DNA of 64,000 nt, taken from NCBI GenBank assembly GCA_038210375.1, contig JBBQWT010000010.1, positions 40,797 through 104,796 on the forward strand, in the 5' to 3' direction. Position 1 is the first letter of the stretch. Each line of letters begins with the position of its first letter. Under the pieces are notes generated by a model. That model saw only the letters and a list, made by a program, of their open reading frames with translations, was not told the DNA's origin and made no database searches. Source of the stretch: JBBQWT01 sp038210375 (GTDB taxonomy: Bacteria > Acidobacteriota > Terriglobia > Terriglobales > Acidobacteriaceae). Shown here in pieces: positions 44,128-52,301 of the stretch. Made by a program: the position numbers and the translations under genes.

Positions 44128-45075
44128 ATGTTATCGGAAGATGTGCTTTGGCTTGTGGGACCAGCGCTGCAATTGATTTTGATCGTAGTCCTGCTGCGCA
44201 CAAAACTGGCGCGCCAATTTCCTTTCTTTTTTGCCTACACCGTATATGAGATCGCCAGCAACGCCGTTCTCTTCGGCTTGTTCCGCGGCCGATTCGGCAA
44301 GTCTTATTTTTATACATTTTGGATTTGCCGGGCTCTCAGCATCTTGATGAGCTTTGGCGCGCTGCACGAGGTGTTCACCTACGCGCTGCGCTCCTACACC
44401 GGCTTGCGCGACCTGGGAATGATGATGTTCCGCTGGGCGGCCTTGCTGTTGCTGTTGATCAGCGGCGTGATGGCGGGCTCCAGCGCTTCCTCCCAACTGG
44501 CTTCCTTGACCAAGACCCTGGTCAACCTCGAACTCAGCATGGGAGTCATGCAGTTCGGCCTGTTGATGTTCATGTTTATTTGCGCGTCATCCCTGGGGCT
44601 TTCCTGGCGCACTCCGGCATTTGGCATTGCCCTGGGTTTCGGCATTTCGGCGGCATCACAAATGCTGGTGGGCAGCCTCAAGGCTCACCTGTGGAAGGGT
44701 TGGGATGTTTCCTTGAACCTGATGGGCAGCGCGGCCTATGACGTGTCCGTGGCCTTGTGGCTGGGCTATATGCTGATGCCGGCGACCCAGAAAACTCTCT
44801 CCAGGGTGGTGTACCAGCCGGTGTTCGATCGTTGGAACCAGGCGGCTATGCTGGTGCTGAACCAGTCTGGGCCCGCGGCGCAGCCGGTGGAGCAACCCTC
44901 TTACCTGTCTGATCTGGAGCGCACCGTAGCGACGGTGATGGCGGGCAGCGGGCGCCGTTCCTCGCAGGATGTCTCGGATCTTCCGGCGCAAGACACACCC
45001 GAGCCCATCAAACAGCCGTTGATCGGACCGGATCATAAGTTCGCGCTTTCCGGTCTTTTCTCAGCCGGACGATAA
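44128..45075 (+). CDS. Seven-helix membrane protein of unknown function
   Basis: The protein has 315 residues. About seven hydrophobic helices cover residues 5-225 (for example LWLVGPALQLILIVVLL, FFFAYTVYEIASNAVLF, GVMQFGLLMFMFICASSLGL). A polar C-terminal tail of about 90 residues follows, rich in Pro, Gln and Ser (QPVEQPSYLSDLERT, PAQDTPEPIKQP), and is probably cytoplasmic. I recognise no enzymatic or transporter motif. It is immediately downstream of the 51-residue peptide gene and its ribosome binding site lies in the intervening hairpin, so the two are probably regulated together. Confidence 0.7.
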   Translation: MLSEDVLWLVGPALQLILIVVLLRTKLARQFPFFFAYTVYEIASNAVLFGLFRGRFGKSYFYTFWICRALSILMSFGALHEVFTYALRSYTGLRDLGMMMFRWAALLLLLISGVMAGSSASSQLASLTKTLVNLELSMGVMQFGLLMFMFICASSLGLSWRTPAFGIALGFGISAASQMLVGSLKAHLWKGWDVSLNLMGSAAYDVSVALWLGYMLMPATQKTLSRVVYQPVFDRWNQAAMLVLNQSGPAAQPVEQPSYLSDLERTVATVMAGSGRRSSQDVSDLPAQDTPEPIKQPLIGPDHKFALSGLFSAGR

Positions 45076-45255
45076 GCGCCTGGGTCGCCACCGAGGCGGC
45101 TTTATGAAACAACGCTCATCAGCAGGCTGAAAAGCCTGCTGCTCCCACCAATGTTTCCAGTTGTCGGTTGGAGATCCAGTCTTGACGCGCGAATGGTTGG
45201 GGCCGCGCGTCGAAACTTCCATTGGTTCCGGGAAACCGCCTGCGGCTGGGCGCCG

Positions 45256-45759
45256 CTATCTGGCAGTATTCTGCGGATATACCACCACACACCTGCGTCC
45301 GGCTTCGCCCTTGCTTTCAGTGCGCAAATCTCCGGAATCCTGAAACGCGAGATGGATCATCCTGCGCTCGCGGGCTGACATTGGGGCAAACTCAAACGGC
45401 ACCCCGGAGTCGCGCACCTGGGCAGCGGCCAGGTCTGCGGTCACTTTTAATTCCCGCAGCCTGATGGCTTTCTGGTTCATGCAGTCGAAGCTGACTTTGT
45501 CGTGATCTTCACTTTCCAGGCGCAATGCGCGATGGGCGATATGCTCGAAGGCGCGCAGCAGGTCTCCGCCGCGCTCCAGCAGCACGGGACTGTCCGGCCC
45601 CGCGAGATCCACCACAATCACTGGCTGTTCCCAGTCGGTGGAGGGGGAAGCGGGGGGCACGGTGATGCGGTATTTCAATCGGAAGCCTCCGCGCGCCAGC
45701 AGCATCTTGAGGACTTCGTCAATCTTTCGTGCGGCGGCAACTTTATCTGCGATGGGCAT
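45256..45759 (-). CDS. jag: Jag/KhpB-like RNA-binding protein (KH-R3H)
   Basis: The protein has 167 residues. The C-terminal R3H domain is clear (FAPMSARERRMIHLAFQDSG, GRRCVVVYP). A KH-like middle region precedes it (VDLAGPDSPVLLERGGDLLRAFEHIAHRAL, split here into its visible blocks VLLERGGDLL and AFEHIAHRAL). The N-terminal Jag_N domain is absent or very short. Jag/KhpB binds RNA and in Gram-positives affects cell division. Its position just after yidC in rpmH-rnpA-yidD-yidC-jag is the conserved origin-proximal order. Confidence 0.88.
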   Translation of the reverse strand: MPIADKVAAARKIDEVLKMLLARGGFRLKYRITVPPASPSTDWEQPVIVVDLAGPDSPVLLERGGDLLRAFEHIAHRALRLESEDHDKVSFDCMNQKAIRLRELKVTADLAAAQVRDSGVPFEFAPMSARERRMIHLAFQDSGDLRTESKGEAGRRCVVVYPQNTAR

Positions 45760-45889
45760 GAATGATGGTCTCTGGTTGCCGGACTTGCGGCAAAGGTTCA
45801 GGTTGCATTATAGGCGAGGCCCCGGCTGGAATGCCGCCAAGTTTACGCGCCGGAAGTTTTCAGCCAGACGCATCGCAAATTTCCGGCGC

Positions 45890-47635
45890 TCAGCGTTTCT
45901 TTTTTCCTTTTACCACAATCTCAGCCGGTGGATTGGAGCTTCGGTTGCCATAGTTCATCCACAACTGCTGCGCGCTGCCCAGAATGTTCCCCAGTACCCA
46001 GTACAGGCTCACGCCGGCGGCCATGAACCAGCTGAAGTATCCCATCATGGCGGGCATCATCAGGGTCATCATTTTCTGCTGCGCCGGGTCGATGCCAGGC
46101 TGCGGCGTGAGCCGCTGCATGGAGATCATGCTGACCACGATGAGGATGGGCAGAATGCGATACGGATCGGGGGAAGAAAGGTCCTTGATCCACAGCCAGT
46201 GGGCGTGGCGCAGCTCGATGGCGTTGCCCAGCATGGCGTAAAAAGCGATGAGGAATGGAAACTGGATGAGCATGGGCAGGCAGCCCCCCACGGGGTTGAC
46301 TCCCTCGCGCTTCATGATTTCCTGGATTTCCTGGTTCTTTTCCGCCTGGCGCGGATCGGTCAGCTTGTATTTTTTATATTTTTCCTTGATGGCGTTGATC
46401 TGGGGCTGCACCTTCTGCATTTTCTGCGACGACTTCATGCTGCTCATGCGCAACGGCCACAGAGCCAGGTTGATGATCAGGGTAAGGATGGCGATCGACC
46501 ATCCCCAGTTATGCACCCAGTGCTCCTCGGTCCAGTTGAGCCACAGGAAGAGGGGTTTGGCGATGAGCTTGAACATGCCGAAATCAACGATGCCGGTGAT
46601 ATCGCCGCCTCCGCCCTGCGGTGATGCCTTGACCTGTTCCAGCACATCGAAATTTTTGGGGCCCACGAACAGCCGTTCCCGCGTGGTTCCACCGGCGCCG
46701 CCGCCAACCGCCACGCCCAGCAGCGAAGTTTTTGTGGTTTCGCCGTCCGGCTTCTTCGGGTCTTTAGGAATCAGCAGTGGGCTGTGCAGGGTCACCAGCG
46801 CCGAGCCATTGGGGTCGTCGGGTAAAAATACGGCGGCAAAATAAGAGCCCACGATGCCCGCCCAGGCGAACGGTCCGGGGACGGTGCTCCCCCCGCTGAT
46901 TTTTTTGGCCGCCAGGCGTTGGATGTCCTGTCCCTGCATCCAGTCCACCTTTGACGCCGCATAAGAGGCGATGGTGTGCTGGTCGCCGAATCCCGACGGC
47001 CATGAGGGAAATGAAGCCACCACCACGCCTTTTTGCGTGACCGATGTTTCCACCTTCACCACATAAGATTCGTCGAAGGTAAAGCTCTTATGCACCACCA
47101 GATCGCCTGACGAATAGTCGAAGGCCACTGTGCCCGGCGCGTGAATATTGCCCTGGGGTTCAGCCACGAAAAGGCTTTCGTTCAGTCTCTTGCGCAGTGG
47201 TTCGTCGTAGGTCCACAACGATAGCGGATAGCCGTTGGCCGGCGCCGCAGCCTGGTTGACCAGCTCCAGCGGTTTGCCGTTTTCATCGTCATATTTTTTC
47301 AGGATCCACGACTTCACCTGGGCGCCTCGGTTGGTGAAGGTGATGCGAACCAGGTCGTTCTCGACCACGGTATCGCCTTCCGCGCTGGCTTGTTTCACGG
47401 GCACCAGTGAGACCTGGGGCTCGGTTGAGTTGTTCGCCGGGACCGAAGAGGCCGCGGGATTGCTTACCGGGGCGTTCGCGGAAATCGGCGCCGGGGCCCG
47501 CACCGGTGGCGGCGGCTTGAAATAGCGCGACATGATCTGCTGGCTGACGTAGATGGCGAGAAAGGTGAGCGCGAATGCCAGAAGCATTCGGCGCTCCATG
47601 CCGGGATCGTTCTGCGGGTTATGAAATTCGGTCAA
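45890..47635 (-). CDS. yidC: Membrane protein insertase YidC
   Basis: YidC inserts proteins into the inner membrane, alone or with SecYEG. The 581-residue protein has an N-terminal helix (MLLAFALTFLAIYVSQQIM), a linker and a large periplasmic beta domain (about 80-340) as in Gram-negative YidC. The conserved C-terminal five-helix core follows (NWGWSIAILTLIINLALWPL, VGGCLPMLIQFPFLIAFYAM, LMMPAMMGYFSWFMAAGVSL). It ends with a basic tail. The TTG start overlaps the yidD stop by 4 bases, indicating coupling. Confidence 0.96.
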   Translation of the reverse strand: MTEFHNPQNDPGMERRMLLAFALTFLAIYVSQQIMSRYFKPPPPVRAPAPISANAPVSNPAASSVPANNSTEPQVSLVPVKQASAEGDTVVENDLVRITFTNRGAQVKSWILKKYDDENGKPLELVNQAAAPANGYPLSLWTYDEPLRKRLNESLFVAEPQGNIHAPGTVAFDYSSGDLVVHKSFTFDESYVVKVETSVTQKGVVVASFPSWPSGFGDQHTIASYAASKVDWMQGQDIQRLAAKKISGGSTVPGPFAWAGIVGSYFAAVFLPDDPNGSALVTLHSPLLIPKDPKKPDGETTKTSLLGVAVGGGAGGTTRERLFVGPKNFDVLEQVKASPQGGGGDITGIVDFGMFKLIAKPLFLWLNWTEEHWVHNWGWSIAILTLIINLALWPLRMSSMKSSQKMQKVQPQINAIKEKYKKYKLTDPRQAEKNQEIQEIMKREGVNPVGGCLPMLIQFPFLIAFYAMLGNAIELRHAHWLWIKDLSSPDPYRILPILIVVSMISMQRLTPQPGIDPAQQKMMTLMMPAMMGYFSWFMAAGVSLYWVLGNILGSAQQLWMNYGNRSSNPPAEIVVKGKKKR

Positions 47636-47940
47636 TTGGTTTTACCTTCAGGACTTGAATAAAAGCGGTGGGCCGGGGTGGCCGGCGGAATTCCGTGCGC
47701 GCGACGCGGCGCTTCGCCCTGCGGAGGCGCGATGGGCACAGGATCAAAACCTCCCGCGGAAAATGGGTGGCAGCGCAGCAGCCGTCGGCCGGCTTGGGCG
47801 CCACCGCGGATCATGCCATGGCGCGCCAGCGCCTCCGCCGCATATTGCGAACACGAAGGCTCGAACCCGCAAGCGCCGGGCAAATGGGGAGAGAGCACTA
47901 ATTTGTAAGCCCTCAACAGGAATTCAATGGCGCTGGTCAT
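47632..47940 (-). CDS. yidD: Membrane protein insertion efficiency factor YidD
   Basis: The protein has 102 residues. The family core is plain: LLRAYKLVLSPHLPGACGFE, PSCSQYAAEALARHG, then GGAQAGRRLLRCHPFSAGGF and DPVP. YidD is a small peripheral membrane protein that assists YidC. It overlaps rnpA upstream and yidC downstream by 4 bases each. The C-terminal tail of about 25 residues beyond DPVP is not conserved. Confidence 0.95.
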   Translation of the reverse strand: MTSAIEFLLRAYKLVLSPHLPGACGFEPSCSQYAAEALARHGMIRGGAQAGRRLLRCHPFSAGGFDPVPIAPPQGEAPRRAHGIPPATPAHRFYSSPEGKTN

Positions 47941-48362
47941 AAGCCTTTTACCGCAAGGCTGCCGCCCTTGCTCTTGCTCATCCCTGACCGCACCGCTGCA
48001 AACGACTTGCGCACCTCGACTTGCAGACCGGCAAAGTTGCTCGACAGCACGGTCTTGCGGGCGTTGATAACGATATCCGCCGCCAGGTCGCTGCCCAATT
48101 CAGACATGGCGGACCCTACGGCGGCGCGCATCCGGCGTTTGATCCGGTTGCGATCCACCGCCCCACCCAGCTTCTTGCCCACGGTCAGGCCAATGCGCGG
48201 ACCGGAAGTCGTTGGCTCGTCGGCGCCCGGCACAGCCACACGCGGCATATAAAAAATGATCATCTGCGGCGAAAAAACTTTCTTTCCATTCTGATAGACG
48301 TTTTCAAAAGTCGCGTGCTTCAGGATTCGGGCGGTGCGCGGGAAACTCTGGGAATCGCTCAT
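47937..48362 (-). CDS. rnpA: Ribonuclease P protein component
   Basis: RnpA supports the catalytic RNA that trims tRNA 5' ends. From ATG 48362 the protein has 141 residues: SFPRTARILKHATFENVYQNG, then IGLTVGKKLGGAVDRNRIKRRMR, the RNR signature region. A much longer frame extends upstream to 48545, but those 61 residues are not RnpA-like and run over the rpmH leader. There is no good ribosome binding site at 48362, so the start is moderately certain. It overlaps yidD. Confidence 0.93.
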   Translation of the reverse strand: MSDSQSFPRTARILKHATFENVYQNGKKVFSPQMIIFYMPRVAVPGADEPTTSGPRIGLTVGKKLGGAVDRNRIKRRMRAAVGSAMSELGSDLAADIVINARKTVLSSNFAGLQVEVRKSFAAVRSGMSKSKGGSLAVKGL

Positions 48363-48566
48363 GTTTGTGGCGTCAGCCGCACGGGACCAGTGATCAGGCG
48401 GCTGCGCGGGACCCAAATCTGAGGCTGCAACGGAAATCTGGTTTGGCAAGAAGCCGGAAGACGGCGCAAGTTCATTGGGGCCGGGTGCAAGACAAGCCCC
48501 GGCAAACTCTGGCGGGAATCCGGGGTAACACTGAAACACTGGCAAAGGCTCGCGGAAATGGCGGGG

Positions 48567-48722
48567 TTAATCGCGGAAACCGGCGCTCACGGCAACCCGC
48601 TTGCGCCCTTTGGCGCGGCGGCGTGACAGCACGGCCTGGCCGCTTTTGGTTTTCATGCGGCTGCGAAAGCCGTGGGTCTTCGACCGTTTTCGCCGGTTAG
48701 GTTGAAATGTCCGTTTGGGCAT
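48567..48722 (-). CDS. rpmH: 50S ribosomal protein L34
   Basis: The protein has 51 residues. It reads MPKRTFQPNRRKRSKTHGF at the start, followed by RSRMKT and RRRAKGRKR, the diagnostic L34 sequence, and ends SAGFRD. It is a very basic ribosomal protein and the first gene of rpmH-rnpA-yidD-yidC-jag, transcribed away from dnaA. Confidence 0.97.
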   Translation of the reverse strand: MPKRTFQPNRRKRSKTHGFRSRMKTKSGQAVLSRRRAKGRKRVAVSAGFRD

Positions 48723-48864
48723 GGCAAGGCGCTCCTGCTGTAAAAATATTTGCTATTGGGCAAACAAGAAGTATAACGGATGGCCCTAATGTCCGGCAAT
48801 AAGCGGCTGGCCTCGGTAGTGTGTCAGTTTGCAATCTTTGCTACGTAGAACGCCCACCCGAAGG

Positions 48865-48970
48865 TGGCGTTAGAGGGTGGGAGTCGAACCCACGCGGTAC
48901 AGAACGGATCATCAATACTCTGTACACCATCCGGTTCCCCGGCCCTTTGAGCCACTCAGGCACCTCTATC
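48865..48970 (-). tRNA. Atypical type-II tRNA-like element (Ser-like, possible pseudogene)
   Basis: On the minus strand GATAGAGG (5') can pair with CCTCTAAC (3') except for one A-A mismatch. TGCCTGAGTGGC is a serine/leucine-type D-arm. GTGGGTTCGACTCCCAC is a perfect T-arm, and the 3' end reads GCCA, with G73 as in tRNA-Ser. The region between D- and T-arms is 50 nt. It has no normal anticodon arm, only CCGG-GGAA-CCGG, and then a long variable-type stem (TACAGA with TCTGTA). Either it is a decayed tRNA-Ser or a non-canonical tRNA. It is not a standard tRNA-Sec because no TCA anticodon arm is present. The GCCACC end also pairs into a TTCG hairpin downstream (48851-48869). Confidence 0.5.
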
Positions 48971-49147
48971 CCAATTTTACGCCGGCGGCATGGAAGGGAA
49001 TTTGTGACTCAAATCGATCTGATTGGCCAAACGAATACTGGCGCGGGGGATTTGTGCACTGTTTTTCGGCAGTTATAACTTCAATACTTGACAGATAATT
49101 TTTGCTTTCAATTTTTTTGCGCGCGAAATTTTTTTTGCATTTTCAAC

Positions 49148-49178
49148 TTGCTCTCACGAAAAACTTTTGTGCTAGTAT
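49148..49178 (+). promoter_or_regulatory. Probable dnaA promoter
   Basis: An extended -10 element TGCTAGTAT (49170-49178) is preceded at 19 bases by TTGCTC (49148-49153). The whole stretch 49080-49200 is strikingly AT-rich. Transcription would start near 49185, leaving a leader of about 160 nt before ATG 49343. The rest of the 48723-49342 gap holds only the tRNA-like element. Confidence 0.45.
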
Positions 49179-49342
49179 CGGCCTCACACTTTTACGCGAG
49201 ACTTTATTTTGGTCGCGTTGATGGTGTTCCGCTTCAACATACTTTTGCTCCGCAAGCAGCCGGCTTCAGGAAACACTTCCTTTACGACCCTTGTGCAAGC
49301 GAACGCATTGGGGCAGATGGTTTTTTTGGTTTTCGATATTTC

Positions 49343-50740
49343 ATGCCGCCACTTACGCCCATCACCGCCTCCACCAACCCATGGCTGAAAATCCTGGGCT
49401 CGCTCGAAAAGAAAATCAACCGGCACTCCTACGATACCTGGCTCAAGCCCACCCGCTATAGCCATGCCCAGGACAATATTCTGTTCGTCAGGGTGCCCAC
49501 CGCGGAATTCCGCCACATCAGCGAAAAGTACGCCGACCTGATCAATGAGGCCATGGAACATCTGACCCTGGATTTTTCCGAGGTCAAGTTCGTCACCGCC
49601 GAGGAAGACCCGGCCGCCACCTCGGTCCGTCATGACGGTGGTTTTGCGCATGTGGCCGCGCCGCCGGCCTCTTCCGGGGCTCCGCAGCGCGGCGGCCAGG
49701 CGCGCTTCGACTGGGAATCGGCCAGCCTGCTCAATACCCGGTACACGTTCAGTGATTTCGTGATCGGCAGCGGCAACCAGTTTGCCCATGCTGCCTCCCA
49801 GGCGGTCGCCGAGCGGCCATCCAAAGCCTACAACCCGCTCTTTCTATACGGCGGGGTGGGCATGGGAAAGACCCACTTGATGCAGGCCATCGGCCACGCG
49901 GTCAAGCGCAGCCAGCCCGAGGCGACGATCTGCTACCTCTCCAGCGAGAAATTCACCAACGAGATGATCAACTCGCTGCGCTATGACAAGATGACCAGCT
50001 TTCGCGATAAATTCCGCACCGTGGACGTTCTGCTCATCGATGACATCCAGTTCCTGGCGCAAAAGGAACGCACCCAGGAAGAGTTCTTCCATACTTTCAA
50101 CGCCCTGCACGAAGCCTCGAAGCAGATCGTCATCGCCAGCGACCGGCCGCCTAAAGAGTTGTCTGATATCGAAGACCGCTTGCGCAGCCGGTTCGAATGG
50201 GGATTGACCGCCGACATCCAACCGCCCGATCTGGAAACCAAGATTGCCATTCTGCAGAAAAAAGCGGAGTCGGAGCGGGTGTTGCTGCCCGACGATGTGT
50301 CTTTATATGTGGCGTCGAATATACGCACCAATGTTCGCGAGTTGGAAGGAGCGTTGATTCGCCTGGTGGCTTATTGCTCGCTCACTGGGGCTGAAATCAC
50401 CCTGCGCACCGCCCAGGAATGCTTGAAGAATTTCATCGCCTCCCAGACCCGCAAGATCACCATTGAATCCATTCAAAAAGTGGTGGCGGAACAATTTGGT
50501 CTGCGCCTGGCCGAGATCAAGGCCAAGGATAATTCGCGCTCCATCGTGGTGCCGCGCCAGATTGCCATGTACCTGGCCAAGAGCATGACGGAAGCGTCCC
50601 TGCCTGAAATCGGCCGTCAGTTTGGTGGCAAACATCACACTACGGTCATGCACTCGGTCGCCAAGATCGAACAGGCCCGCCAGACCGACAAGGATTTAAA
50701 CAGGATGGTCAACAAGCTCACCGAAATTCTTACCGGATGA
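49343..50740 (+). CDS. dnaA: Chromosomal replication initiator DnaA
   Basis: DnaA binds 9-mer boxes at oriC and opens the duplex. From ATG 49343 the protein has 465 residues. Domain I begins NPWLKILGSLEKKINRHSYD. Domain III has Walker A YGGVGMGKTHLMQAIGHAV, Walker B DVLLIDDIQFLAQKERTQEE and the arginine-finger region SDIEDRLRSRFEWGL. Domain IV ends with LPEIGRQFGGKHHTTVMHS. An in-frame stretch of 85 codons upstream is low-complexity, Phe-rich and overlaps the promoter, so it is rejected. No Shine-Dalgarno is evident. Confidence 0.96.
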   Translation: MPPLTPITASTNPWLKILGSLEKKINRHSYDTWLKPTRYSHAQDNILFVRVPTAEFRHISEKYADLINEAMEHLTLDFSEVKFVTAEEDPAATSVRHDGGFAHVAAPPASSGAPQRGGQARFDWESASLLNTRYTFSDFVIGSGNQFAHAASQAVAERPSKAYNPLFLYGGVGMGKTHLMQAIGHAVKRSQPEATICYLSSEKFTNEMINSLRYDKMTSFRDKFRTVDVLLIDDIQFLAQKERTQEEFFHTFNALHEASKQIVIASDRPPKELSDIEDRLRSRFEWGLTADIQPPDLETKIAILQKKAESERVLLPDDVSLYVASNIRTNVRELEGALIRLVAYCSLTGAEITLRTAQECLKNFIASQTRKITIESIQKVVAEQFGLRLAEIKAKDNSRSIVVPRQIAMYLAKSMTEASLPEIGRQFGGKHHTTVMHSVAKIEQARQTDKDLNRMVNKLTEILTG

Positions 50741-51135
50741 CCTCCCCTGTAACCAGCGCTATTGCTGCTGATTCCGTTACCCAGAAGACTCTGTTTCCTT
50801 TTATCCACCGAATTGCCGCGTCTTCCTGTGGCCCGCCGGTGCATAGCCTGTGGAAGATGTGGGTAAAGAGACGGCCGGGTGGCGTGGCTGCCTTGAATTA
50901 CTCGCCTCTGGACCGGAGTGCGACTTTTTGTGAACACTCGGAAACTTGGGATTGGCCTCTCTCATGGCGGTTTAGTTCCAGTTATCCACTTTTCCGGCCT
51001 GACTGTTACTCCTACTGATTTAAGATATTCTGGTTTGATATAAGGTAAGGGTTCTTAAGAAGTAGGTTTTTTCTATCAAGGCTGTTTTCAGGAATTGGTT
51101 TTTTTAAAGTCAAAACCTGTGCCGGGGTGAGCGTT
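50741..51135. other. Probable replication origin (oriC) between dnaA and dnaN
   Basis: This is a non-coding 395-bp stretch. DnaA-box-like 9-mers are TTATCCACC (50801-50809, +), TGTGGAAGA (50849-50857, reads TCTTCCACA on minus), TGTGGGTAA (50858-50866, reads TTACCCACA on minus) and TTATCCACT (50982-50990, +), with a weaker TGTGAACAC at 50929. An AT-rich stretch at about 51015-51110 could be the unwinding element. Gene polarity switches around this site, consistent with an origin. Confidence 0.7.
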
Positions 51136-52251
51136 ATGGAAATCACAGTTAAGAAATTCGACTTATTGAAGGAACTCACCGCCACCCAGGGAGTGGTCGA
51201 GCGCAAGACCACGATTCCCATCCTTTCCAATTTTCTTTTCGAAACCGGAGAGGAGACCCTCAACATTACCGCCACCGATCTCGATCTCAGCCTGCGGACC
51301 TCCTGTCCAGCAAAGATTAAAAAAGAAGGGTCGTGCACGGTCCCGGCCCGCAAACTCTACGAGTATGTACGCTTGCTGCCCGATGGCGATATTTCCATCA
51401 AGATGCTGGAAAACCACTGGGTGCAGATACGTTCCGGGCGCTCCAACACTAAGATGGTGGGCATGGCGCGCACTAATTTCCCGGTGGTGCCGATGTTCCC
51501 CGCGGCGGGCGCGGTGAAGTTGCCGGCCGATATTATCCGGCACATGATCTCGAAGACCATATTCGCCATCTCCAGCGAGGAATCACGCTACACCTTGAAT
51601 GGCGCCTTGCTGGTTTTGAAGCCAGAATCGCTCACCATGGTGGCCACCGACGGCCATCGCCTGGCGCATATCGAGAACAAAGCGGCGCGGTTCGAAGGTA
51701 TTTCCGGCGAGATGCGAACCCTCATCCCCAAGAAGGCGATGGGAGAAATCAATTCACTGCTGCAGTCCAGCGATGTCGATACCATCGACTTTGCGCGCGA
51801 TGATTCCACCCTCTTCTTCCGCATTGGCAGCCGCTTGCTCACCTCGCGGCAGCTTACCGGGCAATTTCCCAACTACGACGCCGTGCTTCCGCGCGATAAC
51901 AACAAGAGCGTCTCGGTGCGCTGCGAGGAACTGGCAAACTCGATCCAGCGGGTAGCGCAGTTTGCCGACGAGCGTTCCGGCGCAATCCGCATCCGCCTGG
52001 AAAAGAACGAGATCAACATCAGCTCTTCATCGACGGAGTCGGGTGAGTCGGAAGATTCGATTGAGACCACCTATCAACTGGACCCGGTGGTCATCGGCTT
52101 CAATTCGCAATATCTGCTGGATTTCTTGAAGTTCACCAACGAAGGCGAGGTCCGGCTGGAATTCAAGGATGCCCAATCGGCGGGACAGCTTCGTCCCGAA
52201 GAAACCGATGACTACAAGTATCGCTATGTTGTAATGCCCATGCGCATCTGA
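51136..52251 (+). CDS. dnaN: DNA polymerase III sliding clamp (beta subunit)
   Basis: The beta clamp encircles DNA and tethers polymerases. From ATG 51136 the protein has 371 residues. It shows the three-fold clamp layout: MEITVKKFDLLKELTATQGV at the N-terminus, RYTLNGALLVLKPESLTMVA and GQFPNYDAVLPRD in the centre, and the C-terminal YRYVVMPMRI, where the family ends in (M/L)PMRL. GTG 51127 is a possible alternative start, but GGGGTGAG is better spaced for 51136. It follows oriC. Confidence 0.96.
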   Translation: MEITVKKFDLLKELTATQGVVERKTTIPILSNFLFETGEETLNITATDLDLSLRTSCPAKIKKEGSCTVPARKLYEYVRLLPDGDISIKMLENHWVQIRSGRSNTKMVGMARTNFPVVPMFPAAGAVKLPADIIRHMISKTIFAISSEESRYTLNGALLVLKPESLTMVATDGHRLAHIENKAARFEGISGEMRTLIPKKAMGEINSLLQSSDVDTIDFARDDSTLFFRIGSRLLTSRQLTGQFPNYDAVLPRDNNKSVSVRCEELANSIQRVAQFADERSGAIRIRLEKNEINISSSSTESGESEDSIETTYQLDPVVIGFNSQYLLDFLKFTNEGEVRLEFKDAQSAGQLRPEETDDYKYRYVVMPMRI

Positions 52252-52301
52252 CGCCCTCCCGCCCCTGGCCAAGCCGTCGCCCGCTGATGCCGTAACCCAC
52301 G

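Noticed and set aside
45121..45140. A perfect hairpin AGCAGGCT-GAAA-AGCCTGCT as terminator after the 7-TM gene.
   Set aside because: No T-run follows on either strand. It may be a repeat element, but only one copy occurs here.
48363..48545. A 61-codon N-terminal extension of rnpA.
   Set aside because: The extension has no RnpA similarity and runs through the rpmH-rnpA spacer. ATG 48362 gives the normal family length.
48865..48970. The tRNA-like element as a standard tRNA-Sec.
   Set aside because: The only TCA is in the D-loop region. There is no anticodon arm with TCA and no long 6-bp D-stem.
49088..49342. An 85-codon N-terminal extension of dnaA.
   Set aside because: It is Phe-rich, translated from the AT-rich promoter region, and precedes the normal DnaA domain I start.
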